Positions 12,206 to 23,480 of a stretch of 64,000 bases of DNA are shown in pieces. How positions within the stretch are numbered: the stretch's first letter is position 1; each line of letters begins with the position of its first letter. The notes under the pieces were generated by a model. That model saw only the letters and a list, made by a program, of their open reading frames with translations. It did not search any database and was not told the DNA's origin. Source of the DNA: Inia geoffrensis (lineage: Eukaryota; Chordata; Mammalia; Artiodactyla; Iniidae); NCBI GenBank assembly GCA_036417435.1, contig CM070904.1, forward strand, positions 15,172,835 through 15,236,834, written 5' to 3'. Both the position numbers and the translations under genes were made by a program.

Positions 12206-13580
12206 TCCTCTCTAGTTCCTATTAAACCTCATTCCTGTAATAATTCTCATAACACAGCTGGAGCTGGCCAGGAGTTGGGGTGCTATCCCTGGAACTAATG
12301 AGACCCCAGCAGGGATGCTGGGTGGGATCATGCAAAGTGCTTCCACAGAGAGCCCCAAAAGAGAATAACCAGAAAAGCAAGTGAGAATTGCATTCAAAAG
12401 GGAAGCAGAGCTCAGCACTGGGAATACAAGCCCACAAACTAAGTCTCAGCAGCGCCTGAGACCCTGGGTTTGGTTGCAAAGTAAGTCAAAGGGTCAGGGA
12501 CCAAGCAAACAAGATGTGGGAGCCGAGACACACTATGTAGGATAAAGGCCATGAAAAAGCAATGGTGTTAGGGCCCAAGGCAAGGCCAGGCCTGTTTATT
12601 TAAAAGACACTAAACTAGATTGGACCTAAGAATTGATATCTGTTATCCTCACTAGTCAGTAAATCATCCTCCCTGTCACAGAAGCCTATGTAAAGGGAGG
12701 GGATGGAAGGGGAGAGGGGGAAGGGGAGAGAGGGTTCTTGGGAACTGGACATGATTAATCATCACCACCTCTCCCTGGACAATGCAATTCAGTGTGCAGC
12801 AGTTGGGGGTAGGAAATCCTTTCTTGAAAATTCTTCCCCTTCTTATCCCACAGTCTAACAATCCTGCCAAAATATTGCCACAGGATAAATTTAAGGACAA
12901 AATACAGTGATTTGTTAGATGCAAAATTTCTGAGATGGGAGGCTTTTTGCTCAAGAGTTGAAATTGTTGCATTCACAAATGTTGGTGTCTACTGTTGCCG
13001 ACTATCTCAGGGGGTGGGAAAGGGGAGAATTTGATCCCACGAAGAAATTCCTCCTAGCTGTCTCTTAATCTATTCTGTGATCAATACTAACACTATCATA
13101 ATACTTAAACTCTTCTCCCTTATTGTCACTCGTGTACGTATGAATTCATCACCAAGGCCAGATGCAGGACAATTACGGGTCTACAGAAAAAACAAGGGCA
13201 AGTTATTCTATTATAATCCATAGAGAAGGTACCTGGTCAGCATAATAAATGATACCAGGCAGCTTCCCTGCAAATGGTGTGGCCAGTGCAGTTTTTCCTC
13301 CTTCCCTCTTCCACAGAGATAGATCCATTTCCTTAAAAGCCATTGGATTCCTAGGCAGAGACGTGCACATGTGTTTTTGCTTAGGGCCTGCATGTCCAGT
13401 GATGTCTAGGCTGTTTCTCTGGGACTTGGCCAACACTACTTAGTGAGTTTAGGCTTGCAACAGCAGACATTCTGCATTTCAAAAATTTCTCCTTTCAGTA
13501 GAGTATACTGCACCTCAAGGCAGAAGCTGAAGACTGGAGCCTACTGGGAATGCAACTATTAACAAAGAGCCGTGAAAGCC
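12206..13580. other. Unassigned unique DNA
   Basis: No gene or named repeat. It contains the G-rich tract described separately at 12695-12734. Confidence 0.45.
12695..12734 (+). other. G-rich tract with G-quadruplex pattern
   Basis: The + strand carries six runs of three or more G within 40 bp, including 'ggggagaggggg', 'aaggggagag' and 'aggg', satisfying the G3+N1-7 rule. It lies in unassigned DNA, with no promoter or CpG island nearby. Confidence 0.6.
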
Positions 13581-13719
13581 TTTGGCTGCTAGGACAATGC
13601 TAAGATTCTTACTGGATGAACTCCACATCCTGATTTGCACATTTAAGTGCTCCCTGACACACATACCCACTTATACAAATTTAGGTCCACACATACAAGT
13701 GACCATCAACACGCTTATC

Positions 13720-13905
13720 CCACGTGTATATGCATCTCACACACTTACGCATATTTACACAAGTACCCTTGTGCACATGGTTGAAAATAAACACATGCAC
13801 ACATATGCATTGTTCACATGTATGAGTACAGTTATAAAGACCCACAGATATACATGCGCGTGCACACACACATGTGCACACACATGCACACACACACACA
13901 TACTC
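13720..13905 (+). repeat. Degenerate CA/TACACA-rich simple repeat
   Basis: Interspersed 'cacaca', 'catgca' and 'tacaca' units run through this interval and become a purer alternating tract at about 13853-13900 ('gcgcgtgcacacacacatgt'). The open frames here on both strands are products of the repeat. Confidence 0.75.
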
Positions 13906-15699
13906 TCTTCGTGTATGTAGGTCCTCATATCCATGGCAGGAATTCTGTGACAATCTTGTGGTGTCCAAATTATAGCCACATTTATAGCCTTCTAGACAAT
14001 TGCACCCCACTATAAAAGTGACATATGTTAGGAGACATAATGAAAACAATTACAGTATTTGCTCCACCACAAGAAGTCTATAAATCACAGTGCCTGACTT
14101 TCAGCCAAAGGAAGAGGAAAAGCATTGCTCAGAACATAACCAAAATGTGACCAGGTATTAATGTTGGACAGAGCTTCAAGTGGAAACATCAAGGTGACAA
14201 TATTAACACACGCCAGTAAATAAATAAGGGCTGATTTGACCACCAGCAACTTCTGAAACCATTCTGATTTGAAATGGATGAGGACCTGAGGGTGAGGCCC
14301 ATACACATCTCTGTGGCTTTCAAATTGAGACAAGCTTCCTGTGTTCCTCCTGGCTTGGGGAGATTATTTTTGCTAATGGCATTTCAAGGGTCCAAAGAGG
14401 CCATTTGCTTACACAAGAAATGCACTGGAAAGGAGCGACATCTTTTTTGTTGTCATTTTTCAGCTTGGCAAAAACACATCTCAGAAGTAAAGCAGAAATT
14501 TTGGAGGCAGTTTGCCTAAGACCTCAAACATGATTTACAAGCAGATATATTCTGTAGTGGGGCTATATTTGTTCCTAAATAGTTGGCAATGGGAATTATG
14601 ATTTTCTTAGACTTAGCCTTAACAAGCGTTGACTCTTCCCTCCCTCCCCATCCTAATGGTACTTCCCACCTCCCACTCCCATCTCAAACCCTAAGAAGCA
14701 AATCTCTCCTTACACCATCAGCCTCAGAGAAACATGAGCCAGTTGCTCTGGAGTTGAATTCACAGATGCTTTCTTGGGGCCACAGTAGTGCGCTGGAAGA
14801 ACTGGAAATCTGGTGGCCAGAGAAACAGGGGTGGGAGGAGATTAGGGGTGGGTCGGGATGTCGGGCTTAGGGAAAGCTGGGCAAAAACTTTGAGTCTGAG
14901 AAATCAGAGCCCAGGGTGCTGCCTGGAATTCCAAAATGGGGAAACATTTCAGCTGCTTTCATATGGAAATTGGCCTGGAAGCAGACGTTGAGTGGAATTG
15001 AAGCCAAGACCAAGTTCAGTGAACCTAACACACCGTTCAATCAACCATTGAAACCCAGGAGAAGAGAAGGCAGGAAAGGGAGGGCAGAGGGTCAAAGAGG
15101 CTCCCTTTCATTTGGACTTGGTTATGGAGGTGGCAGTTGGAGGAATTAAACACTGGAAACAACTTGAAGGCAAAATCCCGTCTATCTGGAGGATGAGTTC
15201 GGCTGGGCTTTAGGTGAGAGAAAAGAAGAGGAGAGAAGAAGGAAATAGAGGAAAGCAAGCAAGCTAGGCAAGAGAAAGAAAGAGAGAAAGAGGAAGATAA
15301 ACAATGATGATCACTCAAAGCAATGATTCTGAAATTGACAAAATAAGCACAAATACATTAATGTGGTGGGGGTAACAGAAAGAAGGAAAGAACTTGAACT
15401 TGCCTCTACTTTGCGAAGATTCTTCCCACCGCCCCCGCTCTTAGATAAAGGCTTTCAGAGATATGAAGATTCGTAAGGCAGATACAAATTGCACTTACGG
15501 AGTTTTACTTTTGGACTTGTTTTTAGCTTGTTTTTTTTTTTTTTTAATTGTATATTCAAAGGAAAGTTAAGAAGCATCTACTCTTTGCAAAAATAAGCTA
15601 ATATGGTTTATTCCTGGATACTTTTTGGGGGACTAATTTCCTGTCTTTTGTCCTTGATTTATTATTGCCTTTATTTGTTCTCCCCCATTTGGTTCATTT
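13906..15699. other. Unassigned unique DNA with a purine tract
   Basis: No gene is recognised. A purine-rich stretch (mainly GAGA and AAGA units) runs from about 15205 to 15300, and a T13-type run lies near 15531. The part at 14220-14600 is repeat-free but not obviously constrained. Confidence 0.45.
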
Positions 15700-16010
15700 C
15701 ATTCTTATTTTAAAAGAACAGCTCCAAAGACCCTTCTATTTTCATGGAAATTGCTCAGTAGTAATAATTTCAGATAGCTTCCAGAAGAATAATCATCTTG
15801 CTGGCTGTTTCACCCAAGATGCTTTGCAGCATTTCACATAACAATTTACTAATTAATGACAAATTAAATGGAATTTGGTAAGAAGAATCAGAGGTTAGAG
15901 TACTGGTGTATACTGTGTGTAAAAAGGTATGCAAATACTTTCAGCCCATTGGTGGTTCATCAGTGGGAAATAATAGCTATTCTACTCGAAAATTTCAAAT
16001 GCAGGAGGGC
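15700..16010. promoter_or_regulatory. Candidate conserved noncoding element D
   Basis: This AT-rich, repeat-free block has clustered factor-like motifs: 'ttactaattaatgacaaatt' (homeodomain TAATTA), 'agaataatcatc', and an exact POU octamer ATGCAAAT at 15929-15936. Constraint cannot be measured from one sequence; this is inference from composition and absence of repeats. Confidence 0.3.
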
Positions 16011-16227
16011 TGCTGCATAGAAGCAGAATTTGGAAGTTATTCATCGTTTTAATTTTTGAACAGTTTCTTAGATTAGAGACTGTTCCTTCATTTTAGAGGA
16101 ACAATGAACATACTCTTTTTGTTTTAATAACTTTAAAATCATAGGAATTTGGCCATACTTTGCTGCTTATATTAATTACATATTAGGAGGCGAGAGGCAG
16201 TTTTGGGAAATCAACACTTTGCCTGCT

Positions 16228-16322
16228 TTCACACCTCTATGGCAGAGTTGCAGTAACCATCTTGTGGCCGGCAAAGCCTAAAGTATTTACAGAAAAATTT
16301 GTCAACCACTGTCCTACAGGGT
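16228..16322. repeat. hAT-Charlie-like nonautonomous DNA element fragment
   Basis: The text 'tatggcagagttgcagtaac', 'ggccggcaaagcctaaagta', 'tttacagaaaaatttgtcaa' and 'ccactg' matches the remembered ending of an old mammalian hAT element. No inverted termini could be paired. Confidence 0.6.
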
Positions 16323-16329
16323 AGAGCTA

Positions 16330-17120
16330 GAGAGAGAACACTTATCCTAAAGAGAGAATAAAGGTTTTTAACTGAGAAAATAGTAAAAGTATTTTAATGT
16401 TTCTTACCACTGTTTAAAGCCCACAAATGGTCGTTATCAATCCAGCTGTCATAAAATTTGCCAAGTATTCTTTCTTGCTCAATGCACATTAAGGGGGGAA
16501 TGCTTTCTTTAGCCAGTTCTTTGGTAGCCCAATAAGCAGATGACTCACCTCAGGGAAACACTGGTCATTTCTAATGAGAAAAGCTTTGCAAAGAGTGAAA
16601 CGTGTCTGCTCTCTGTGAAAGATCCAGGGGGCAAAGGTTTCTTACATCAAATAGGGTGATTGCTTTGGGCATGTATCAGTTAATTTATTTTTATTGTTTC
16701 TAATTTTGAGAGTGGGACAAAGTATCTTTATTTTTCATTTTCAATTAATCTTCAAAATATTAATGTTTAAAAGAGTTTTGGAAAATGAAAATTTTTTACT
16801 ACATTTAATATGCTCCCCCCAGGGTACCGGGTGCTACAACCACACATCAATTTAATTCCAGATCATATGGAATGTGTCATGTTCATGGGAGCAGAGACAA
16901 AGCCCAAAACAGAATAGCCCTTGCATGTCCACAACTTGGTACCACCCTACGGTTGCTATCACAGCCTGGCCAAATGTCAGCTTAAAATGACAAATTTCAA
17001 GATCATTATTTTTATGTGAAGTGGTCATTATTTTTCCCCATCAATAGCTTGATTACGTGTCTGAATTGACCGGCTGCATGGTCTCTCAGCATAGTCTCAG
17101 CACCTTTCCTCCTGGAGCTT
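16330..17120. promoter_or_regulatory. Repeat-free AT-rich block, possible regulatory DNA
   Basis: No repeat family is visible. Motifs include 'cagctgtcataaaat' (E-box/TALE next to a HOX-like TCATAAA) at about 16443-16457, 'tcaattaatc' at 16741 and 'cgggtgctacaaccacacat' near 16827. Without alignments this is only a candidate. Confidence 0.25.
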
Positions 17121-17269
17121 ACAATCTCTTACAGTCTCAGCCTCGTATGTGTGGTGGTTTAGAAGATGCTCTGGACTAAGAGTTTGCAGTTTGACAGACT
17201 GTGTGAGCAAGTAATGTGACCTAATGACTCCATAGTGGAGAAGGAAATGAGATTAGGTTGGGATGTCCA

Positions 17270-17760
17270 AACTTGGTATCTGTATCACCTCTCAATCACC
17301 ATTTCAACAAATAGTACTGAGCACCTTCTGTGCCCCAGCACTGTGCTAGGTGCTGGATAAACAGCTGGGGAAAAATACACATGCCCTTGCCCTCAGGAAG
17401 CTTGCTGGTACATGAATGTATTGTGAGAAGGGGAGTGAAGAAAGGTAATTAAATACACACACAAATATACAATGACAAATTATGACAAGAGCAATGAAGA
17501 GACATTAACAGGGAGAGTTCTACTTTAGGTAGTGAAGGACTCTTCAGGGAAGAGGCATTAAAGGTGAATATTGAAGGATGAGCCAGCTAGAAAAATTGTG
17601 CATGGGCGGGGAGCATTCCAAATAGACTGTGCAGCAAGGGTAAAGGTGCTGAGACAGGAAAGAGCATTGCACAATAGAGTAACTGAAGTAAGACCTGCAC
17701 TCATGGCAGACATTACTAATCGATCAGAGCTCTTCTTTCTGTTGAAAATAGACAAAGCCT
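17270..17760 (-). repeat. L2 LINE 3' region, antisense
   Basis: Clear antisense L2 sequence: 'gagcaccttctgtgccccag', 'cactgtgctaggtgctggat', 'ccttgccctcaggaagcttg', 'aagagcattgcacaatagag' and 'gtaaaggtgctgagacagga'. The copy is about 490 bp, with no coding remnant of use. Confidence 0.85.
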
Positions 17761-17799
17761 CTTCTCAACACCACATTCCAGGCAGCCACCACCAATCAA

Positions 17800-17895
17800 T
17801 TGGAGTTGATGAATGATGGAATCCATTTGTCATCCTTGGACCACATAATTTTGGAAGGTCCTCCCAGCCCTGGAATTTTCTGATACTCTGGTTCT
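17800..17895 (+). repeat. CR1/L3-type LINE tail
   Basis: The sequence 'ttggaaggtcctcccagccc' followed by 'tggaattttctgatactctg' resembles the L3/CR1 3' end (consensus 'aaggtcccttccagctct', 'attctatgattct'). Confidence 0.5.
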
Positions 17896-18094
17896 CATTT
17901 TAGTCAGTATTTGAATACTAACTCTTGGTCTGAACATGCTTCATGTGCCTGTTTTCTTCCAACTTTATAAACTTCCAGGAGAGAGTGAACTTTCTCTCTC
18001 TCATCCCATTCCATTCAATTCCTCCAGCCAAAGCCCCTTTCTGTACCTCTATTTTAAAGGAAATTCCCCTTCCATGGTGAACTCTCACCCACAT

Positions 18095-18500
18095 GTAGAG
18101 GTTATCTATTGCTGTGCAACCAAGCACACCAAAACCTAGTGACTTAAACTGACAATTAACCCTGCCCTGAGATTATGTGGGTTGGCTGATCAGTTCTCGT
18201 TCCCACAGCAGCCGTCAGATGGGGGCTGGGGTCAGCCAGAACAGATGAGAGAGCAGACATGGCTGGGCCTCACTCCCTGTTTGGTCCTTGACCCTAGCTT
18301 CTTCCTGGCATGGCAGACTGGAGTAGAGTGATGAGAAGCAGAAGCAGATGCTGCAGAGCCGCTTATGTCCGAGTCTCAGAACTTCCCTCATGCCACGGCT
18401 TCCTACTGGTCAAAGCAAGTCACAAGGCCAGTCCATATTCAAGCCCTCTCTCTTTTTTATGGGAGGAACATCAAAGACACCTTGTCAATGGGCAAGTACA
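18095..18500 (-). mobile_element. MLT1-like LTR, antisense
   Basis: It begins 'gttatctattgctgtgcaac', 'caaaacctagtgacttaaac', and later has 'actggtcaaagcaagtcaca' and 'aaggccagtccatattcaag', the antisense order of MLT1-class LTRs. It is diverged and has no internal retroviral genes. The right boundary is uncertain. Confidence 0.65.
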
Positions 18501-18969
18501 CAGGAAAGGGGAGAATTCGTAGCCATGTTTTTTTATCCTGCCCAACAAAACATTATTTCAAAATTGCTGAGGTGGAACAAACAGCCAGGCTACCTAAATC
18601 CTAGCCCATTGTTCTCTCTACCCTTCAACACTCAGGCCTTAAGGCATTGCTTCCCACTCGGTAATTGGGAGGCCTAAAGAAATCATGATCATAATTCCGA
18701 AGAGCATGGTGGGCCTTGAGCGTCATGCAAGCTAAAGACAAACAAAACATTCAATTTGGAATAGACCTGTTTATTGCTATAGTGACACCATATCATTGAC
18801 AAGGAAGTTCCTGATTAGTTCAATTTCCAGAGAGGGAGAGAGAGCACTCACCTCTGAACCACCTGTACTTTTCCTTTGATTATCTACTTATCACTTTCTA
18901 CCTTGTAGAGATAGCACTGATTTTTGTAGGTATCATAGTAGAAAGATCTCGAACTCAGGGCATATGCAC
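18501..18969. other. Unassigned unique DNA
   Basis: No repeat or coding sequence is recognised in this interval. Confidence 0.4.
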
Positions 18970-19165
18970 AATTTGTATCCCAAATGCACCTCATACTAGC
19001 TGGGTAGCCTAGAGTTAAATCTCTTTGCCATTGCATCCTCACGTTTTAAATGAACAAATAGTAACTTGCAAAGTTGCTGTGAGATTGAATGGAAATAAAC
19101 ACAAAGCTTGTAGTGAACTTGCTAGCCTATAGTGGGGACTCAGTAAATGCTACTATTTTCTATTG
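18970..19165 (+). repeat. MIR SINE, sense
   Basis: Visible landmarks are 'agctgggtagcctagagtta', 'aatctctttgccattgcatc', 'gcaaagttgctgtgagattg' and 'ctcagtaaatgctactattt'. Confidence 0.75.
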
Positions 19166-19179
19166 TTAACTACGTTTGG

Positions 19180-19590
19180 TCCAGGAAGGCTTTCTATAAG
19201 AGGCAGTATTAGGCTGAGATTTGAAGAATGGGTAGGATTTGGGCGTTGGGGAGGAACCTGATAGAGAAAGTATCAGACAAAAAAACACACAGTGTGACTC
19301 ATTTCGGTGAAAATAACTGTCCCAACCTAACTGAGGGTCTCATCCTTAAATTTAGCCTCAGTCCATTGGTTTAGGAAATAAAGTAAGGAAGGAGGCTGCG
19401 TCCAGATACACAAGGATTTTGACTCTGGATAAGGAGCCTGGGCTTTTTCTAGCAGACAATTGAAGGCCACTGAAGGAGAGAGTGACAAAATGAAAAACAA
19501 ACAATCAGAGGAAGATTTAGGCCCTGCCTGGGCGTGGCAGGATGGCAAGACTAGAAAGACCAGAGGGAGGAGAACCGGTTGGGAGGGGAG
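19180..19590 (-). repeat. L2 LINE fragment, antisense
   Basis: Antisense L2 text: 'caggaaggctttctataaga', 'ctgagatttgaagaatgggt', 'agacaattgaaggccactga' and 'gagagagtgacaaaatgaaa'. It is several insertions or deletions away from the consensus. Confidence 0.55.
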
Positions 19591-19661
19591 ACGGTATGTG
19601 GAGGTACAGTGCTCTTGGGAACATCTATCCAAATGAATGCTTCATATCTCATCAACTGAGT

Positions 19662-20150
19662 AGGTGGGCGATTTAGAAATATGTCCACAAATTCTTTGAC
19701 ACTCCTCCTGTGGAAAGACAGGGTCTACTTCCACTCCCTTGAATGTGGGTCTACCTCAGTAACTAACCTCTAATCAACAGAATGCAGCAAAGTGATGGTG
19801 TGGGACTTCAAAGGTTGGGTCATAAAAGGCACTAGAGCTTCCACCTTGCTCTCTTTCTCTTAGGATGCTTGCCTTTGGAAGCCAGTCCCCAGGCCATGAG
19901 GAAGCCAACAGCCCCATGGCAAGGCCATGTGTTCTGGCAGACCCAGCCCCAGCTGAGTTCCCAGCTGACGGCCAGTGTGAACCTCCCCCCATGCAAACGG
20001 GGTAGCCTCCAGGTGGCCCAGGCCCAGCCTCTGTTCCCTTCTCTGAGCCCTGCCCAAAGTGCTGATCTGTGAGCAAAGTGAATGTTGTTGATATGTTAAG
20101 CCATTAAGTTTGGGGGTGTTTTGTTTCCTCAGGAATACATAACCGGAACT
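19662..20150 (+). mobile_element. MLT1 LTR, sense, near full length
   Basis: It follows MLT1 from start to end: 'atatgtccacaaattctttg', 'cagaatgcagcaaagtgatg', 'tcataaaaggcactagagct', 'aggccatgaggaagccaaca', 'gttaagccattaagtttggg' and 'gaatacataacc'. The 67- to 109-codon frames on both strands are incidental. Confidence 0.88.
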
Positions 20151-20214
20151 GGCTGTTTTAGGTGCTGGCTGGATGTCATGTACAGTCACCTTCTCCTGTT
20201 TGTGCAGAAGGTCA

Positions 20215-20460
20215 ATTATCTAGAAATCATAGTATTTTTTTTGTGGGACGCTCCCCATCACGTCACCCTCTCCATTTCTTTCATAACATTTATAATTTGA
20301 GGTTATAGTCTTTATTTGCTCATTCACTTATTTTCTTTTCCTCTCCCCCAGAACAGAAGCTACCTGGTTACCCTGATCTTTCTCGCTGTATCTCATTGCC
20401 TAACTCAGTGCCTGGCATGTGGTGAGCAGGTTAAAAATATCTGTGGAAAAGTAATGAGCA
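20215..20460 (+). repeat. L2 LINE 3' end, sense
   Basis: Sense L2 landmarks: 'aacatttataatttgaggtt', 'cattcacttattttcttttc', 'cccccagaacagaagctacc', 'cagtgcctggcatgtggtga'. Confidence 0.65.
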
Positions 20461-20594
20461 GATCAACACCATGAAATCCAGATACATTCAATTCCATTAC
20501 ACAGGACCCACTTACAAAAGCCATGTGTCAACATTTTAAGAGAATAAAAAAAATCTATGCAATTTAGGATTTTTAAATTAAAATGATTTGCATT

Positions 20595-20957
20595 GGGACT
20601 TCCCTGGTGGTCCAGTGGTAAAGAATCCACCTTACAATGCAAATGACGGGGGTTTGATTACTGGTCAGGGAACTAAGATCGCACATACCGCGGGGCAACT
20701 AAGCCCGCACACGCCACAACTACTGAGCTCCCGTGCCTCAACTAGAGCCCGCATGCCGCAAACTACAGAGCTCATGCGCCCTGGAGCCTCTGTGCCGCAA
20801 CTGGAGAAGAGAAAACCCCTACGCCACAACTAGAGAGAAGCCCATGCATCACAAAGAAGAGCCCGCACGCCTCAGCGAAGACTCTGCATGCTGCAACCAA
20901 GACCCGAAGCGGCCAAAAATAAATAAAAATAAATAAAATAATAAATAAATCTTTAAA
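20595..20957 (+). mobile_element. CHR-type tRNA-Glu-derived SINE, long form, with 15-bp target-site duplication
   Basis: The head reads 'gggacttccctggtggtcca' with an A-box-like 'tggtccagtgg' and a degenerate B-box ('gggtttgattactgg'). The body is a run of imperfect units of the type 'ccgcaactactgagc', and the tail is 'aaataaataaaaataaataa'. A perfect 15-bp repeat, 'aaaatgatttgcatt', flanks it at 20580-20594 and 20958-20972. This family is restricted to cetartiodactyls and is most typical of whales. Confidence 0.95.
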
Positions 20958-21074
20958 AAAATGATTTGCATTAATTTTTTTCTCATACAAATCAGTAACA
21001 GGCAGCCTGTGACCCATCGCTATTACGCACACACCTCCCAGCTCACAGAAAAAGAGTCATCTTCTTCAGAGAAT

Positions 21075-21250
21075 CATTAACACACGGCATCTCAACAGAC
21101 TCTCAACAGCTCCGCGTGGCAGATATTCCTATTCCCAATTAAGAGATGAGGAAGCCGAGGCTTAGAACGATTCTGAAACCCTCTCAAGATCCACGGCTAT
21201 GCAGTGAAGAAACCAGGGTACAAACTCAGGTATGACTCCATACTTGTGTC
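21075..21250 (-). repeat. MIR SINE, antisense
   Basis: Antisense MIR: 'ggcagatattcctattccca', 'agagatgaggaagccgaggc', 'ttagaacgattctgaaaccc', 'ggctatgcagtgaagaaacc' and 'caaactcagg'. Confidence 0.7.
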
Positions 21251-22789
21251 ATGCAGGGCTAGCCAAGTTCAAGTGGACAAAGAGAGCCTGAGGGGATCTT
21301 TCTTTCTGTGTGAGGGCAATCCATGGATGCACTGCATTTGCTCGTAGGCAATTCTTCAGGGTATGCAGAGATAGGGGTAAGAGTATATACTGATCCTTCC
21401 TTCATTGTTTTAGTCATTCAACAAACTCTAGCTAGGCACATTCATTGTAGAGGCCAGAGCCTGGGAAAAGGACATGAGTTTGGGGAGTTACAAGGCAACA
21501 TGGCAAATGCATACCAGACGTGTAGAGAAGACAGAGGAAAGCACAGAGGATGTTCTGTGGCCCTGTCCGAGGGCTTCACAGTAAATCTCATCCTCTCCCA
21601 CACAGCCAGGCTCTCGCTTCACCCCACTTTAGCCTGCTTTCCCCTGAGATTCCTTCTTGTCAAGAAACAGTGGGTGGGGCTGAGGACAAAACCCTGTTAG
21701 GCAAAAGCCAGTGACTGAAGCCCTCCCGGGGTGCCATGCATCCCTCACATACTGCATCACCCTGCTCTTCTGTCCCCAGGCTTCCTGGGCAGGACCAGTG
21801 GGCCTGGTGAACATGCTCATGTCTTCAGATGTGACAAATACAGAGCAACAGGGAAGCCTACCAATGACAGGGCCGAAATCAATTTTAATTGGGTCCCATG
21901 ACAGGATAAAGTGTTTTTGTTGTAATATTGTCTTGATAAAAGCCATTGTAATATTTAAAATGTGGTATTGATCCTTCTGCGAGGACCGTGAATCCTTGCA
22001 GAGCTGAGGGCCTGACCACAGAGGATGGGGCTGGCTGCCGGGAGACCGTGAGAAACACAGTGCCCTTGGACTCTGCCATCACCTGCAAGAGTGGAGGAGG
22101 CCAAGCCTGGCCAGCCCTCGCGTTCCTCCCACATCAAAGTGGGGATGCCATGATCCCCGAACTGACACAGGAGAACTTGAGAGAAACTGTTTAAACACAG
22201 GAATCAAAATATGAAACTAAATCACCTGCTCGTGTTTTATTAGGCCTTGTTCTGAATCAATACAAGACCCAGGGCCCATGATTCCTCACGCTGAAAGGGA
22301 ATACTTTTTCATCCTAAAACTGAATCAGGCTGCTTAAGTAAAACAGATGTTACTGTTGAGTTCCATGATTCCTAGCCCTCCCCCAGCCATCCTCTCTCCC
22401 TGAACTGGACAGAGGGAGCCCTCCAGTTGTCCATGAAATCCAAGTCAGGGCTGGGAAATCCAAGGCCTTGGAATTTCTCAATCCTGAGCCCTCAAAAGTT
22501 TTCTCTTCTGTTGACCGGGGAGGGAGACCGAGCGGGGTAGGCAAGTCTGTTAGCAGAGGATTGGAAGATACAGTGGCGAACTGAAAGGCAGAGAAGATTT
22601 TCATTTCCTGTGTTATGGGGTGAAATAATATCAGTATAAAAAACCTGGCAGCGAGATGGAAGATAGCAGTTTTTACATTGATAAGTATTTGTTCATTTCC
22701 TGACAACAAAAAAATATAAATCTCTTCAGAAATTAAATGCCCCGGCTTGTTGGAGCACTTTTGTGGTGCTCTGTGCAAGGCTGGCTCCC
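21251..22789. other. Unassigned, mostly unique DNA
   Basis: A possible L2 tail in antisense lies at about 21395-21500 ('cattcaacaaactctagcta'). The rest has no recognisable repeat or exon. The 142-codon minus-strand frame at 22350-22778 has no domain I recognise. Confidence 0.4.
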
Positions 22790-23480
22790 TTTCTCTGGGC
22801 CTCTGCGGGCCGGGTAATCACAGCATCAGTCATTATCCCTGGATCACGCGGGCAGCAGCAGCCGGGCTGCGCAGGGCCCAATTCTCCCACTTTTTTGTGT
22901 CACTTATTTTCTCGGAGGGCCCGATTTGCATTTTAATGGAAGTAGTTTATAGACTTCTCCGCTGCCTTCAGAGTGCCACAAGTGGCATCATTAAGTGAGC
23001 TAAGCCGGATTAATGCTGATAGTAAAGTCAGATAATACAATAACAGAGGCCTCCTGCCATTTGCATTAGGTGAGGAGTGCGGGGCTGCCTGGTGCCTGGC
23101 GATAATTTGTAAGTGCGATATGTTGTACTTGAGAGGATAAGATTAAATTTAGTGGGTTTAACTGTCATCCCAGTAAGTCAATTACTTCATCTTTTCAGCC
23201 TTTGAATTTCTTTTATAAATAAAATAAATGGAATATTGAGCTGCTCCGCAGCCATTTCGAGCTCCCATGAAGAAGAATTACACAGGCTGGGCCAAAAAAA
23301 TAAAAGGCTTCGGATTCAGCTCCATAAACAAAATATAAACTCCATTCAGGTGCCAGCATGGCAGCAGCCTCGAAATATTGTCCATCTCTCATATCACAAG
23401 CATGACAGATTCCATTGTGACTTTAGTTCCTCCATAATAGGAAATATTTATGTCGTGCCTGGGTCTTTTCTGTTCCAATC
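22790..23480. promoter_or_regulatory. Candidate conserved noncoding element A
   Basis: About 690 bp without any recognisable repeat, keeping scattered CpGs and carrying many factor-like motifs: POU octamer-type ATTTGCAT at 22924-22931 and 23059-23066, a bicoid-type GGATTAATG at 23007-23015, 'agtcaattacttcatc' and GATA-like 'gataagatt'. No open frame behaves like an exon. The texture is that of deeply conserved enhancers in gene deserts, but conservation is inferred, not measured. Confidence 0.5.

Noticed and set aside
13720..13905. CRISPR-like or satellite array
   Set aside because: The repeats are degenerate CA-type microsatellite units without uniform spacers; the genome is mammalian.
20595..20670. 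Possible tRNA gene from A- and B-box-like motifs
   Set aside because: The boxes belong to the tRNA-derived head of a CHR SINE; a cloverleaf with acceptor stem is not preserved. The same applies to 31995, 46522 and 53316.
22350..22778. 142-codon minus-strand frame beside block A
   Set aside because: No domain or exon signals; low-complexity residues and no support on either side.
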